The notes: a model not told the origin generated them from the letters alone. Numbered from the stretch's first letter, positions 40,602 through 48,940 are shown. The stretch: 64,000 nt of DNA from Clostridiales bacterium CCNA10 (GCA_003573975.1 AP018533.1:3410319-3474318); one strand, 5' to 3'. Made by a program: numbers and translations.

Positions 40602-42081
40602 CAGTCTGTCAAAGAACCTCGCCAGCGGCGGGGTTCTTCTGCTATAAAAGAATTCTCGAAAAGATATAGTCATGGTGGATGTAGATGCCTTAGTCCCCAA
40701 GGATCATTTGTTGCGCAAGATAGAAGATGTCATGGATTATGACTGGCTATATGAGCGGTTAAGTCCATATTATTGTGCAGACAACGGGCGTCCAGGAACG
40801 GATCCTGTAGTGTTGATCAAGATGGTTCTAATTCAGCATTTGTTTGGGATCGCGTCTTTACGTCAGACTCACCGGGAGATACAAGTAAATATAGCATACC
40901 GTTGGTTCTTGGGATACAGTCTACTGGACGAGATCCCTCATTTCGCAACGGTAAGTTATGCCTTTTGCAAACGCTTTCCCCCGGAGCTGAGTGAAGAAAT
41001 TTTTGCACATATTTTGAACAAAGCACTGAACAACCGGATGGTAGACCCAAGCATGATTTTTATCGACGGAACACATATTAAAGCATCCGCGAATAAAAAG
41101 AAGTTCCAGAAGGAACAGGTCGCCAAAGCCGCGAAGGTGTACGAGGAACAACTTCGCAAAGAGGTATCCGAGGAACGAGAAAAACTGGGTAAGAAAGTCA
41201 ACGATGACGATGATGACGAAAATAAAGGAAGTTCCGGAGGAGGAACGGTTGAGAAAACGGTGTCCAAAACCGACCCTGACTGCGGAATGTTTGTAAAAGG
41301 GGCACATGAGCGGCAGTTTGCGTACGAAGCACATACTGCCTGTGATAAGCACGGCTTTGTGTTGGGTGTTGAGGTAACCGCTGGAAATGTAAGCGATAGT
41401 GCTGCATGGGACGCAGTATACGACCAGGTAACGAACAGTTTTCCCGAAGTTAAGTTTGTAACGATGGATGCCGGATACAAAACACCCTGGATTGCAAAGA
41501 AAGTTCTGGAACACAGCAGAATTCCCATCCTTCCCTATACCCGATACAAGGGAAAGAAAGATAAATTTAAGCCTTGGGATTTTACTTATGATGCAGCAAC
41601 AGACAGTTTTACCTGTCCCAGAGGACATGAACTGCGGCATACGACCACAAGCAAAGAAGGGAAACGGACTTACCGCAGCTCACCCAAAATCTGCAAAGAC
41701 TGTCCCTGCAGAACTGTTTGTGGCGCAAATGAGAGCGGACAGCGGATACTCACAACTCATATCTGGCAGGAATATCTCGATTTGGTCGAACATTTGAGAA
41801 AAACCGAACGTGGCAAGGAACTCTATGCCATGAGAAAAGAGACCATAGAGCGTGTTTTTGCTGATGCAAAAGAAAAGCACGCCATGCGGTATACGCACCA
41901 CCGAGGTCTGGCCCGGGTTTCTGCTTGGGTGAGGCTTAAATATGCTGCCATGAATCTCAAAAAGATTGCTATTTGGAAGTGGAATGCTTCTAATTTTGCT
42001 TCCTATATCATGATTTTTGCCCCGTTTAATGATAAAACGCCAGTCCTCGTGTTTTGAGAACCGGCGTTCTTTGACAAGCTG
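40602..42081 (+). mobile_element. IS1182-type insertion sequence, copy B (probably defective)
   Basis: Ends CAGTCTGTCAAAGAAC (40602-40617, two bases changed from the copy A terminus) and GTTCTTTGACAAGCTG (42066-42081). Length 1480 bp versus 1516 for copy A: about 36 bp containing the RBS and true start codon are missing. Both ends adjoin hairpins, the spoIID terminator on the left and the tRNA-Ser terminator on the right. Confidence 0.88.
40672..42057 (+). CDS. IS1182-type transposase, copy B, N-terminally shortened
   Basis: 461 residues, nearly identical to copy A from the second internal methionine onward, with a few substitutions (for example VPKD for VPPD, EREK for ERKK). The first 15 residues and the RBS are deleted. 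The ATG at 40672 has no purine-rich site before it. DDE motifs are intact, so the protein might work if translated, but expression is doubtful. It is divergent enough to show the copies are not a very recent duplication. Confidence 0.8.
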   Translation: MVDVDALVPKDHLLRKIEDVMDYDWLYERLSPYYCADNGRPGTDPVVLIKMVLIQHLFGIASLRQTHREIQVNIAYRWFLGYSLLDEIPHFATVSYAFCKRFPPELSEEIFAHILNKALNNRMVDPSMIFIDGTHIKASANKKKFQKEQVAKAAKVYEEQLRKEVSEEREKLGKKVNDDDDDENKGSSGGGTVEKTVSKTDPDCGMFVKGAHERQFAYEAHTACDKHGFVLGVEVTAGNVSDSAAWDAVYDQVTNSFPEVKFVTMDAGYKTPWIAKKVLEHSRIPILPYTRYKGKKDKFKPWDFTYDAATDSFTCPRGHELRHTTTSKEGKRTYRSSPKICKDCPCRTVCGANESGQRILTTHIWQEYLDLVEHLRKTERGKELYAMRKETIERVFADAKEKHAMRYTHHRGLARVSAWVRLKYAAMNLKKIAIWKWNASNFASYIMIFAPFNDKTPVLVF

Positions 42082-42083
42082 AA

Positions 42084-42112
42084 ATGGGTGAGTCCTACAA
42101 GGACTCACCCAT
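42084..42112 (-). terminator. tRNA-Ser terminator at the IS edge
   Basis: ATGGGTGAGTCC and GGACTCACCCAT pair as 12-nt arms around TACAA. The hairpin directly follows the tRNA 3' end on the minus strand and starts 2 nt from the IS terminus. Confidence 0.75.
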
Positions 42113-42200
42113 GGCGCAGCGGGTGGGATTCGAACCCACGTGCGGTTGCCCGCAAACTGATTTCGAGTCAGCCCCGTTATGACCACTTCGATACCGCTGC
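42112..42200 (-). tRNA. tRNA-Ser (anticodon CGA)
   Basis: Acceptor arms GCAGCGG and CCGCTGC pair, with discriminator G and an encoded CCA. The anticodon loop CTCGAAA in a CTGA/TCAG stem gives CGA, reading UCG codons. The long variable arm (TGCGGGCAACCGCA) is class II as expected for serine, and GGTTCGAATCC is a normal T-loop. Confidence 0.95.
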
Positions 42201-42343
42201 ATTTCGATCTTATCATGTGGGGCGCAGACCGCTGTGGGTCTGGGTCAAGAACAGGATACCAGACATTGCCGGAGAAATCAAGGCGCACATCAAATTTTTC
42301 TCAGGCCGGAGTGTAGGAGTCCCGGAAATATAGGGCGCTTTTC

Positions 42344-42372
42344 TTGTGCAGGGCAGAAAAAGGTGATATAAT
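42344..42372 (+). promoter_or_regulatory. Promoter of pyrE
   Basis: TTGTGC (42344-42349), 17-bp spacer, perfect TATAAT (42367-42372). No PyrR-type attenuator was recognised in the short leader. Confidence 0.7.
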
Positions 42373-42427
42373 ATCTCTATTTCAAGGCAGCCCTGCCAAA
42401 AACAAAGAAAACAGCGAGGTTACAGAT

Positions 42428-43102
42428 ATGACATACCGGGAAGAATTTATTACGTTTATGGTGCGCTCCGGCGTGCTGACCTTCGGGGACTTCACCACCA
42501 AATCGGGCCGCAAGACACCCTACTTCGTCAATACCGGCAACTATAAGACGGGGGCTCAGGCCGCCAAGCTGGGCGATTACTACGCCGCCTGCATCCAGGA
42601 GCACATGGCCGATGGCATCACCTGCCTGTTTGGCCCTGCCTATAAGGGCATCCCGCTGGCGGTGTCCGCGGCGGCCTCCCTGTACCGGAACTATGACCGG
42701 GATCTGCCCTACTGCTTCAACCGCAAGGAGGCCAAGGACCACGGCGAGGGCGGCTCCATGGTGGGCTATAAGCCCCAGGACGGCGACAACGTGGCCATCG
42801 TTGAGGATGTAGTCACCGCCGGCACCGCCGTGCGGGAGTCCATCGAGCTGTTCAAGCACGTGGCTGACGTGAACATCAAGGCCCTGTTTGTCTCCGTGGA
42901 CCGGATGGAGCGGGGGACCCGGGAGTGCTCCACCCTGGACGAGCTGCGCCAGGACTACGGCATCCAGGTGTTCCCCATCGTCACCGTCCGGGAGGTCATT
43001 TCCTTCCTCCACAACAACCCCATCGACGGCAAGGTCTACATTGATGACGAGATGAAGGCCAAGATGGAGGCCTATCTGGAGGAGTACGGAGCAAAGGGCT
43101 GA
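42428..43102 (+). CDS. pyrE: Orotate phosphoribosyltransferase
   Basis: A 224-residue OPRTase, which joins orotate to PRPP to give orotidine monophosphate. The key pieces are the SGRKTPYFVNTG substrate loop, the flexible FNRKEAKDHGEGG loop and the PRPP-binding VAIVEDVVTAGTAVRES motif. GCGAGG lies before the ATG at 42428. The gene is alone here rather than in a pyr operon, and has its own promoter. Confidence 0.95.
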   Translation: MTYREEFITFMVRSGVLTFGDFTTKSGRKTPYFVNTGNYKTGAQAAKLGDYYAACIQEHMADGITCLFGPAYKGIPLAVSAAASLYRNYDRDLPYCFNRKEAKDHGEGGSMVGYKPQDGDNVAIVEDVVTAGTAVRESIELFKHVADVNIKALFVSVDRMERGTRECSTLDELRQDYGIQVFPIVTVREVISFLHNNPIDGKVYIDDEMKAKMEAYLEEYGAKG

Positions 43103-43184
43103 GTCACACGCTCCCCCGTCCCCTCGGAGCGCGGAGGGGCCTCTGTGGGAGCGCCCGCGTTTTGGAAGGAGAGGGATAGATCCC

Positions 43185-43889
43185 ATGGCAGAAGCCTGGA
43201 AACACCACCACACCGGTCACCGGCAGCGGCTGAAGGCGGAATTTCTGGCCCGGGGCCTGGAGGGCTGGCCGGACCACAAGGTCCTGGAACTGCTTTTGTG
43301 CTATGCCATCCCTCAGGGGGATGTGAACGGTCTGGCCCACGAGCTGGTGGAGCGGTTCGGCTCCCTGGCCGGGGCGCTGGACGCGTCGGTGGAGGAGCTG
43401 AAAAAGGTGCCGGGGGTGGGAGAGCACACAGCGGTGCTGCTTCGGATGCTCCCAGCCCTGCTGGGCCGCTATCAGGGCTCCCGGGCGCGGCTGGCCGCGG
43501 TGATCAACTGGCCGGAGGACGCCTACGCCTGGCTGGAGCCTTACTTCTTTGGGGCCAGAAACGAGATGGTCTATGTCCTGTGCCTGGACGGCAAGCGCCA
43601 GGTGCTGGGCGTGCGGCGGGTGGCCGAGGGCAGCATCGAAATGGCTCAGGTCAACACCCGCCGGATCGCGGAGGAGGCGCTGGGGCTGCGGGCGGCCCGG
43701 ATCTATGTGGCCCACAACCATGTGAGCAACCTGGCCCTGCCGTCCCAGGCGGACTGGCTGGTGACCGACGTCCTCCGGGCGGCGCTGGCCCCCATCGGGA
43801 TCCATCTGGAGGACCACTTGATCTTTGTGGACGGGGATATGCTCTCCCTTAAGAACAGCGAGCACCGCCGGAATCTGTCAGCAGTCTAG
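43185..43889 (+). CDS. radC: RadC-like JAB/MPN domain protein
   Basis: A 234-residue RadC-family protein: UPF0758 N-terminal helices (HRQRLKAEFLARGLEG), a helix-hairpin-helix (LKKVPGVGEHTAVLL) and a JAB domain with a zinc site in AHNHVSNLALPSQAD (canonical HNHPSG...SxxD). Here V replaces P and N replaces G in the usual HNHPSG, so catalysis is uncertain. The family has no proven role in DNA repair despite its name. AAGGAG site upstream; terminator downstream. Confidence 0.88.
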   Translation: MAEAWKHHHTGHRQRLKAEFLARGLEGWPDHKVLELLLCYAIPQGDVNGLAHELVERFGSLAGALDASVEELKKVPGVGEHTAVLLRMLPALLGRYQGSRARLAAVINWPEDAYAWLEPYFFGARNEMVYVLCLDGKRQVLGVRRVAEGSIEMAQVNTRRIAEEALGLRAARIYVAHNHVSNLALPSQADWLVTDVLRAALAPIGIHLEDHLIFVDGDMLSLKNSEHRRNLSAV

Positions 43890-43923
43890 TAAGTACATCG
43901 TCCGCGCAGGCGCGGATGGGAAC

Positions 43924-43958
43924 GCTCCTCCTCCCTGCGGAGGAGGAGCGCAGTTTTT
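43924..43958 (+). terminator. Terminator after radC-like gene
   Basis: GCTCCTCCTCC pairs with GGAGGAGGAGC around CTGC, followed by a run of five T. Confidence 0.9.
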
Positions 43959-43996
43959 ACCCGGGAAAAGCCTGGGGGAATTTCCCGGAAATCTCC

Positions 43997-44025
43997 TTGT
44001 CATAGAACATTAGTTCTGGTACAAT
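43997..44025 (+). promoter_or_regulatory. uvrB promoter
   Basis: TTGTCA (43997-44002), 17-bp spacer, TACAAT (44020-44025), about 30 bp before the uvrB start. Confidence 0.8.
44005..44016. promoter_or_regulatory. LexA (SOS) box
   Basis: GAAC-ATTA-GTTC, a perfect match to the Gram-positive LexA core GAACnnnnGTTC, placed between the -35 and -10 of uvrB. Binding there would block RNA polymerase until LexA is cleaved after DNA damage. Confidence 0.85.
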
Positions 44026-44056
44026 GAAGGCAAAGCAGCAGAGAGGATGGGAACAG

Positions 44057-46030
44057 ATGCCGAAGTTTGAAGTCGTTTCTGAATATCAGCCCGCCGGCGA
44101 CCAGCCGGAGGCCATCGCGGCCCTGTCCCGGGGGCTGGAGATGGGGCTGGATGAGCAGACTTTGCTGGGCGTCACCGGCTCGGGCAAGACCTTTACCATG
44201 GCCAAGATCATTGAGCAGGTCCAGCGCCCTACTCTGGTGCTGGCCCACAACAAGACCCTGGCCGCCCAGTTGTGCGCCGAGTTCCGGGAATTTTTCCCCA
44301 ACAACGCGGTGGAGTATTTCGTCTCCTACTACGACTACTACCAGCCGGAGGCCTACATCCCCCATACGGATACCTTTATCGAGAAGGACTCCGCCATCAA
44401 CGAGGAGATCGACCGCCTGCGCCTGTCCGCCACCGCCTCCCTGCTGGAGCGGCGGGATGTGATCGTGGTGTCCTCCGTCTCCTGCATCTACGGCCTGGGC
44501 GAGCCGGAGGATTTTGAGAAGATGATGGTCTCCCTCCGGGTGGGAGCCCAGATCGAGCGGGACGAGCTGCTGAAAAAGCTGGTGGCCATCCGCTATGAGC
44601 GCAACGACATTGCCTTTGAGCGCAATATGTTCCGGGTCCGGGGGGACACCGTGGAGGTCTGGCCTGCCTACTGGAAGGACACCGCCATTCGGGTGGAGTT
44701 TTTTGGGGACGAGATCGACCGCATCAGTGAGATCAACGTGGTCACCGGCTCCCCCATCCGGCGGCTGAACAATATCCCCATCTGGCCGGCCACCCACTAT
44801 GTCACCCCCAAGGAGAAGATGGACGCCGCCGTCCAGGAGATCTATCGGGAGCTGGAGGAGCGCATGGCCTTTTTCGAGGGGGAAGGCAAGCTCATCGAGG
44901 CCCAGCGGGTCAAGCAGCGCACCATGTACGACATCGAGATGATGCAGGAGCTGGGCTACTGCTCCGGCATCGAGAACTACTCCCGGGTGATCGAGGGGCG
45001 GCCGGTGGGCTCTCCCCCACACACCCTGCTGGATTACTTCCCCGAGGACTTCGTTCTCTTCATCGATGAGAGCCACGTCACCCTCCCCCAGGTCCGGGCC
45101 ATGTACAACGGGGACCGGGCCCGCAAGACCACCCTGGTGGACTATGGCTTCCGCCTGCCCTGTGCCTTTGACAACCGGCCGCTGAAATTTCCGGAGTTTG
45201 AGCAGCGGCTCAACCAGGTCATCTATGTCTCCGCCACCCCCGGGGAATACGAGCGCACCCGGTCAGGGCAGGTCGTGGAGCAGGTCATCCGTCCCACCGG
45301 CCTGCTGGACCCCCGCATCGAGGTCCGCCCGGTGGAGGGGCAGATCGACGACCTCATCGGGGAGATCAACCAGCGCACAGCCCGCAAGGAACGGGTGCTG
45401 GTCACCACCCTCACCAAGAAGATGGCGGAGGACCTCACCACCTATCTCCAGGGGGCCGGGATCCGGGTGCGCTATATGCACCACGACATCGACACCATCG
45501 AGCGCATGGAGATCATCCGGGACCTCCGCCTGGGCACCTTTGACGTCCTGGTGGGCATCAACCTGCTGAGAGAGGGCCTGGACCTGCCGGAGGTCAGCCT
45601 GGTGGCCATTCTGGACGCGGACAAGGAGGGCTTCCTGCGGTCGGAGACCTCTCTGATCCAGACCATCGGCCGGGCTGCCCGAAACGCGGACGGTATGGTC
45701 GTCATGTACGCGGATACCGTCACCCCCTCCATGCGCCGGGCCATCGATGAGACGGAGCGCCGCCGGGAGAAGCAGGACGCCTTCAACAGGGCCCACGGCA
45801 TCGTGCCCAAAACTGTGGTCAAGTCGGTGCGGGAGCTGCTGGAGCTGTCCGCTGCCTCCGACGAGGCGGCCTCTGCCCAGCGCCAGGGCCGGACCAAGGC
45901 GATGACCAAGCAGGAGAAGGCCGCCGAGATCGCCCGCCTGGAGAAGGCCATGAAAGAGGCGGCGAAGATGCTGGAGTTCGAGCTGGCTGCCAGTTTGCGG
46001 GATCAGATCATCGAACTGCGGGGACAGTGA
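44057..46030 (+). CDS. uvrB: Excinuclease ABC subunit B
   Basis: A 657-residue UvrB, the damage-verifying helicase-like subunit of nucleotide excision repair. Walker [14 protein letters not shown] and the beta-hairpin [12 protein letters not shown] that clamps DNA are near the N terminus. Further on are the IDESH box, SATPG, the [12 protein letters not shown] and QTIGRAARN helicase motifs, and the C-terminal UVR helices that contact UvrC. The ATG at 44057 gives the normal [17 protein letters not shown] start. Its last 76 bp (45958-46033) are repeated at 46182-46257. Confidence 0.97.
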   Translation: MPKFEVVSEYQPAGDQPEAIAALSRGLEMGLDEQTLLGVTGSGKTFTMAKIIEQVQRPTLVLAHNKTLAAQLCAEFREFFPNNAVEYFVSYYDYYQPEAYIPHTDTFIEKDSAINEEIDRLRLSATASLLERRDVIVVSSVSCIYGLGEPEDFEKMMVSLRVGAQIERDELLKKLVAIRYERNDIAFERNMFRVRGDTVEVWPAYWKDTAIRVEFFGDEIDRISEINVVTGSPIRRLNNIPIWPATHYVTPKEKMDAAVQEIYRELEERMAFFEGEGKLIEAQRVKQRTMYDIEMMQELGYCSGIENYSRVIEGRPVGSPPHTLLDYFPEDFVLFIDESHVTLPQVRAMYNGDRARKTTLVDYGFRLPCAFDNRPLKFPEFEQRLNQVIYVSATPGEYERTRSGQVVEQVIRPTGLLDPRIEVRPVEGQIDDLIGEINQRTARKERVLVTTLTKKMAEDLTTYLQGAGIRVRYMHHDIDTIERMEIIRDLRLGTFDVLVGINLLREGLDLPEVSLVAILDADKEGFLRSETSLIQTIGRAARNADGMVVMYADTVTPSMRRAIDETERRREKQDAFNRAHGIVPKTVVKSVRELLELSAASDEAASAQRQGRTKAMTKQEKAAEIARLEKAMKEAAKMLEFELAASLRDQIIELRGQ

Positions 46031-46254
46031 GCGAGCCGCCTCTTTCTCCCCGCACACCGGGCGGGCGCGCCGGAAGGCGCGTACAAGCGTTTTGCCGGAG
46101 GCAAAACCTTGCCGCAGGCGGAATTGATTTCCGCCGAGGATTCAAAAAATCCGGGGTCCCCGCGGACCTTGTCCGTGGGGCGGCGGCGAAGATGCTGGAG
46201 TTCGAGCTGGCTGCCAGTCTGCGGGATCAGATCATCGAACTGCGGGGGCAGTGA
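46027..46254 (+). other. Small open frame carrying a second uvrB tail
   Basis: A GTG overlapping the uvrB stop (GTGA) opens a 75-codon frame. Its last 25 residues ([24 protein letters not shown] as [20 protein letters not shown]) repeat the UvrB UVR-motif tail, and its first 50 come from the hairpin-rich insert. It may be only a by-product of the duplication; translation is unproven. Confidence 0.35.
46034..46181. repeat. Hairpin-rich insert between uvrB-tail copies
   Basis: About 150 bp made almost entirely of short inverted repeats in series, including GTTTTGCC-GGA-GGCAAAAC and GCGGAA-TTGA-TTCCGC (with flanking pairs), then GGATT/AATCC and a GC-rich stem. It looks like a miniature mobile or REP-type composite. 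Confidence 0.6.
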
Positions 46255-46257
46255 GCG
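46182..46257 (+). repeat. Duplicate of the uvrB 3' end
   Basis: 76 bp matching 45958-46033 with two mismatches (T/C at 45995/46219 and A/G at 46024/46248). Both copies are direct repeats 224 bp apart. Confidence 0.9.
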
Positions 46258-46301
46258 GGCCCGATATCTCCATCCGCCCACCCCACCAAGGAGGGACCAC
46301 T

Positions 46302-46790
46302 TTGGACGATTTTCCTACCCGGAAACATAACCGCCTCCCCGGGTACGATTATACCCAACCGGGATGTTATTTTGTGACTATATGCAGCAAGGACAGGGAG
46401 CATCTATTTGGTCGCGTCGTAGGGGCCGATGTCCTCATCGGCCCACACGTCCAATTATCGGAAATCGGTGCCATTGTGAAACAAACAATTTCTCAAATTC
46501 CGCTTGTAGATCTATTTATTGTCATGCCAAATCATGTCCACATTTTGCTCCGTCTTCCTGCCGCCGGCGACGGGCCGATGGAGACATCGGCCCCTACACG
46601 ATCGGTTCCTTGGATCGTTCGCTATTTAAAACGGACCGTTACAATGGCTTGTGGAAAAACTGTCTGGCAGCGCGGCTACCACGACCACATCGTCCGCGGT
46701 GAGGCGGACTACCTCCGCATTTGGAACTATATCGACACCAATCCCCCCAAGTGGCGGGAGGACTGCTACTATACAGAAACAGAGGGATAG
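46302..46790 (+). CDS. RAYT/IS200-like REP-associated transposase
   Basis: A 162-residue Y1-type (HUH) transposase of the REP-associated tyrosine transposase class: HNRLPGYDYTQPGCYFVTICSKDREHLFG opening, the HUH pair in VMPNHVHILLRL, and a C-terminal WQRGYHDHIVRGEADYLRIWNYIDTNPPKW with the tyrosine region. TTG start at 46302 with AAGGAGG upstream. Two inverted GGGCCGATG/CATCGGCCC palindromes lie inside the frame (46423-46444 and 46572-46593) and code for VVGADVLIGPH and DGPMETSAP. It follows the duplicated uvrB tail. Confidence 0.88.
   Translation: MDDFPTRKHNRLPGYDYTQPGCYFVTICSKDREHLFGRVVGADVLIGPHVQLSEIGAIVKQTISQIPLVDLFIVMPNHVHILLRLPAAGDGPMETSAPTRSVPWIVRYLKRTVTMACGKTVWQRGYHDHIVRGEADYLRIWNYIDTNPPKWREDCYYTETEG
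46419..46450 (+). repeat. REP-like palindrome inside the RAYT gene, copy 1
   Basis: GTAGGGGCCGATG, TCCT loop, CATCGGCCC. The GTAGGGGC head is shared with the other palindromes of the window. Confidence 0.75.
46572..46599 (-). repeat. REP-like palindrome inside the RAYT gene, copy 2
   Basis: GGGCCGATG, GAGA loop, CATCGGCCCCTAC: on the minus strand it reads GTAGGGGCCGATG like copy 1, so the two copies are inverted relative to each other. Confidence 0.75.
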
Positions 46791-46794
46791 AGCT

Positions 46795-47280
46795 ATGTCC
46801 AAAAAAGAGGAAAAGACCAATGTCATGCGGGTTCTGGAGCAGAAGGGCATCCCCTTCACCCCCCACACCTACCCCCATGAGGACGGGGTGGCGGTGGACG
46901 GCGTCACCGTGGCCAGGAGCATGGGCCAGGACCCGGAGTGCGTGTTCAAGACCCTGGTGGCCCGGGGGGCCTCCAAGGCCCTGTATGTGTTCGACATCCC
47001 GGTGGGGGACACGCTGGACCTGAAAAAGGCGGCCCGGGCGGTGGGTGAAAAGTCCATCGCCATGCTGCCCCAGAAGGAGCTGCTGTCCAACACCGGATAT
47101 GTCCACGGGGGCTGCTCCCCGGTGGGGATGAAGAAGCAGTACCCCACCGTGTTCCACGAGACGGCGGAGATCCTGGATACCATCACCGTCTCCGCAGGCA
47201 AGATCGGCTATCAGGTGGAGCTGGCCCCCAGCGACCTGATCGCCCTGGTAGGAGGTACGACAGCGGACCTGACGGTATGA
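46795..47280 (+). CDS. ybaK: Cys-tRNA(Pro) deacylase, YbaK family
   Basis: A 161-residue YbaK/EbsC-type trans-editing protein, which hydrolyses Cys wrongly attached to tRNA-Pro. Signature features: NVMRVLEQKGIPFTPHTYPHE, VFKTLVARGASKALYVFDIPV, DLKKAARAVGEKSIAMLP and VHGGCSPVGMKKQYPT. Start ATG at 46795 behind GAGGGATAG. Four bases after the RAYT stop, so it may be read through from it. Confidence 0.93.
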   Translation: MSKKEEKTNVMRVLEQKGIPFTPHTYPHEDGVAVDGVTVARSMGQDPECVFKTLVARGASKALYVFDIPVGDTLDLKKAARAVGEKSIAMLPQKELLSNTGYVHGGCSPVGMKKQYPTVFHETAEILDTITVSAGKIGYQVELAPSDLIALVGGTTADLTV

Positions 47281-47298
47281 CAGAAGGAGGAAGAATCT

Positions 47299-48063
47299 AT
47301 GAAATTCTGGCAGCAAAAATGGCGTAGTATGAATGGCTTCCGACGGATGATCCTTGTGGTCCTGGCGCTGATGCTGGTGGGCTTCGGGGCGGCCATGGCG
47401 GCGGCTCAGACCCGGCTCCCGTTCATTTCTGACGGGGAAGGGCGGCTCACCCCCAAGGCGGAGGGCGAGACCCTGGTCTACTCCGGGCAGCTGGACGGCG
47501 GGCAGGTAAGGCTGACCGTGCGGCCGGACGGCACGGCGGAGTACCAGTGGGAAACCCTGACCTACGGCCCCTATCAGCTGGAGGGCTCCCCGGAGGCGCC
47601 GGTGTCCAGTGCTCTGGTGGGTCCGAACGCCCGGGGCGTGACCATCCGGCAGGGGGACCGGATCCTGTTTTGGGGCAGCTATGACCCCGCGCCGAAAAAT
47701 GTGCTGTTCACCCTGGTGTCCGACGGCGCCCCCCTGGCAGAGAGGACCCGGATCCCAGTGGAGGACGCCGGACAGCAGGAGCACGCCCCCAGGCCCATCG
47801 TGCTGTGTCAGGCCGCCCTGAGGGAGGAACTCCATCAGGGGGACTGGGGCGTCTTTGGGATCGGGGCGCTGCTGACCCTGCTGGTCATGGCCTGGGTCCT
47901 GCTTTCGGAGGCGGTCTTTCAGTTCCGGGCCTCGCTGTGGGCCCGGGGGACCGGGGGGGCGGAGCCCTCGCAGCTGTATACCACCGTGGAGGGGCTGTCC
48001 TGGATGGTGGTGACAGTCCTGCTGGCCCTCCTGTACTGGATGGCCCTGACCCGGATCTGTTAG
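47299..48063 (+). CDS. Two-helix membrane protein of unknown function
   Basis: A 254-residue protein: membrane helix or signal anchor at about 15-36, an extracytoplasmic beta-rich domain (about 40-165) and two C-terminal helices (about 175-198 and 230-250). I do not recognise the family. It follows ybaK by 18 bp and precedes the TfoX-like gene by 11 bp, so it is probably co-transcribed. Confidence 0.65.
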   Translation: MKFWQQKWRSMNGFRRMILVVLALMLVGFGAAMAAAQTRLPFISDGEGRLTPKAEGETLVYSGQLDGGQVRLTVRPDGTAEYQWETLTYGPYQLEGSPEAPVSSALVGPNARGVTIRQGDRILFWGSYDPAPKNVLFTLVSDGAPLAERTRIPVEDAGQQEHAPRPIVLCQAALREELHQGDWGVFGIGALLTLLVMAWVLLSEAVFQFRASLWARGTGGAEPSQLYTTVEGLSWMVVTVLLALLYWMALTRIC

Positions 48064-48074
48064 GAGGCGATGGG

Positions 48075-48401
48075 ATGTCCACCCGCCCGGAATTTGTACA
48101 GTATCTGCTGGACCAGCTGGAGGGTCTGGGGGAGCTGAGAGCCCGGAAGATGTTTGGGGATTACCTGATCTATCTGAACGACCGGCCCGCTCTGCTGGTG
48201 TGCGACGGGACCCCCTTCGCCAAGCCCCTGCCCTGCGTGGCAGAGCTGCTGGAGGACCGGCCCACAGCGCCTCCCTATGAGGGCGCCAAGGCCCACTACG
48301 TCCTGGACCCGGAGGACCGGAACACCCTGCGCCGGGCGGCGGAGCTGGTGTCCCAGAACAGCCCGCCGCCCACGAAACGGAGGAGGAACGCATACCCATG
48401 A
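48075..48401 (+). CDS. TfoX N-terminal-domain protein
   Basis: A 108-residue protein resembling the TfoX/Sxy N-terminal domain: LGELRARKMFGDYLIYLNDRPALLVCDGTPFAK, then a charged C terminus. The full competence regulator has an additional C-terminal domain, which is missing. AGGAGG precedes the ATG. The stop overlaps the acetyltransferase start as ATGA, so the two are coupled. Role unknown. Confidence 0.8.
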   Translation: MSTRPEFVQYLLDQLEGLGELRARKMFGDYLIYLNDRPALLVCDGTPFAKPLPCVAELLEDRPTAPPYEGAKAHYVLDPEDRNTLRRAAELVSQNSPPPTKRRRNAYP

Positions 48402-48907
48402 CCATACGAAAAGCGGCACAAGAGGACCACCCCTCTATCTATCATCTGGTGTGGACAGCCTTTGCCACCGCCCGGGTCAGCGACGGGACCGAGCAGGACT
48501 TTGTGCTGGAGCTGCGCCGGCGGGACACCTACCGCCCGGATCTGGAGCTGGTGGCTGAGGAGAACGGACAGCTGATCGGCCACATCCTCCTCACCCCTTT
48601 GCCGGTCCCCGGCGCTCCCGAGGGGCTGCGGGGGCTGATGGCGGCCCCCCTGTGCGTCCGGCTGGAGGACCGAAACCGAGGCCTGGGCGGCCAGCTTCTC
48701 CATGAAGGAGGCCGCCGGGCGGCTGAGCTGGGGTACAATGCCCTGTTTCTGGTGGGCGACCCGGAATACTACGGCCGATACGGCTTCCGAAACGCCGTCT
48801 CCCTGGGGTTCCAAAACGCCTCCGGCGTGCCCGACCCGTTTTTGCTGGCCCGCTCCCTGAACCCGGATGGGTTTCAGGAGGCCGGCGGTATGCTGAACCT
48901 GCACTGA
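48398..48907 (+). CDS. GNAT family N-acetyltransferase
   Basis: A 169-residue GNAT enzyme, similar to the YhbS type. MTIRKAAQEDHPSIYHLVWTAF opening, VAEENGQLIGHILLTPL, the acetyl-CoA-binding VRLEDRNRGLGGQLLHEGGRRAAELG and LVGDPEYYGRYGFRNA. The substrate is not predictable. Coupled to the TfoX-like gene by ATGA. Confidence 0.9.
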   Translation: MTIRKAAQEDHPSIYHLVWTAFATARVSDGTEQDFVLELRRRDTYRPDLELVAEENGQLIGHILLTPLPVPGAPEGLRGLMAAPLCVRLEDRNRGLGGQLLHEGGRRAAELGYNALFLVGDPEYYGRYGFRNAVSLGFQNASGVPDPFLLARSLNPDGFQEAGGMLNLH

Positions 48908-48940
48908 GCAGACTGACAGAAAAGTTGAGGGGGGAGCCCG

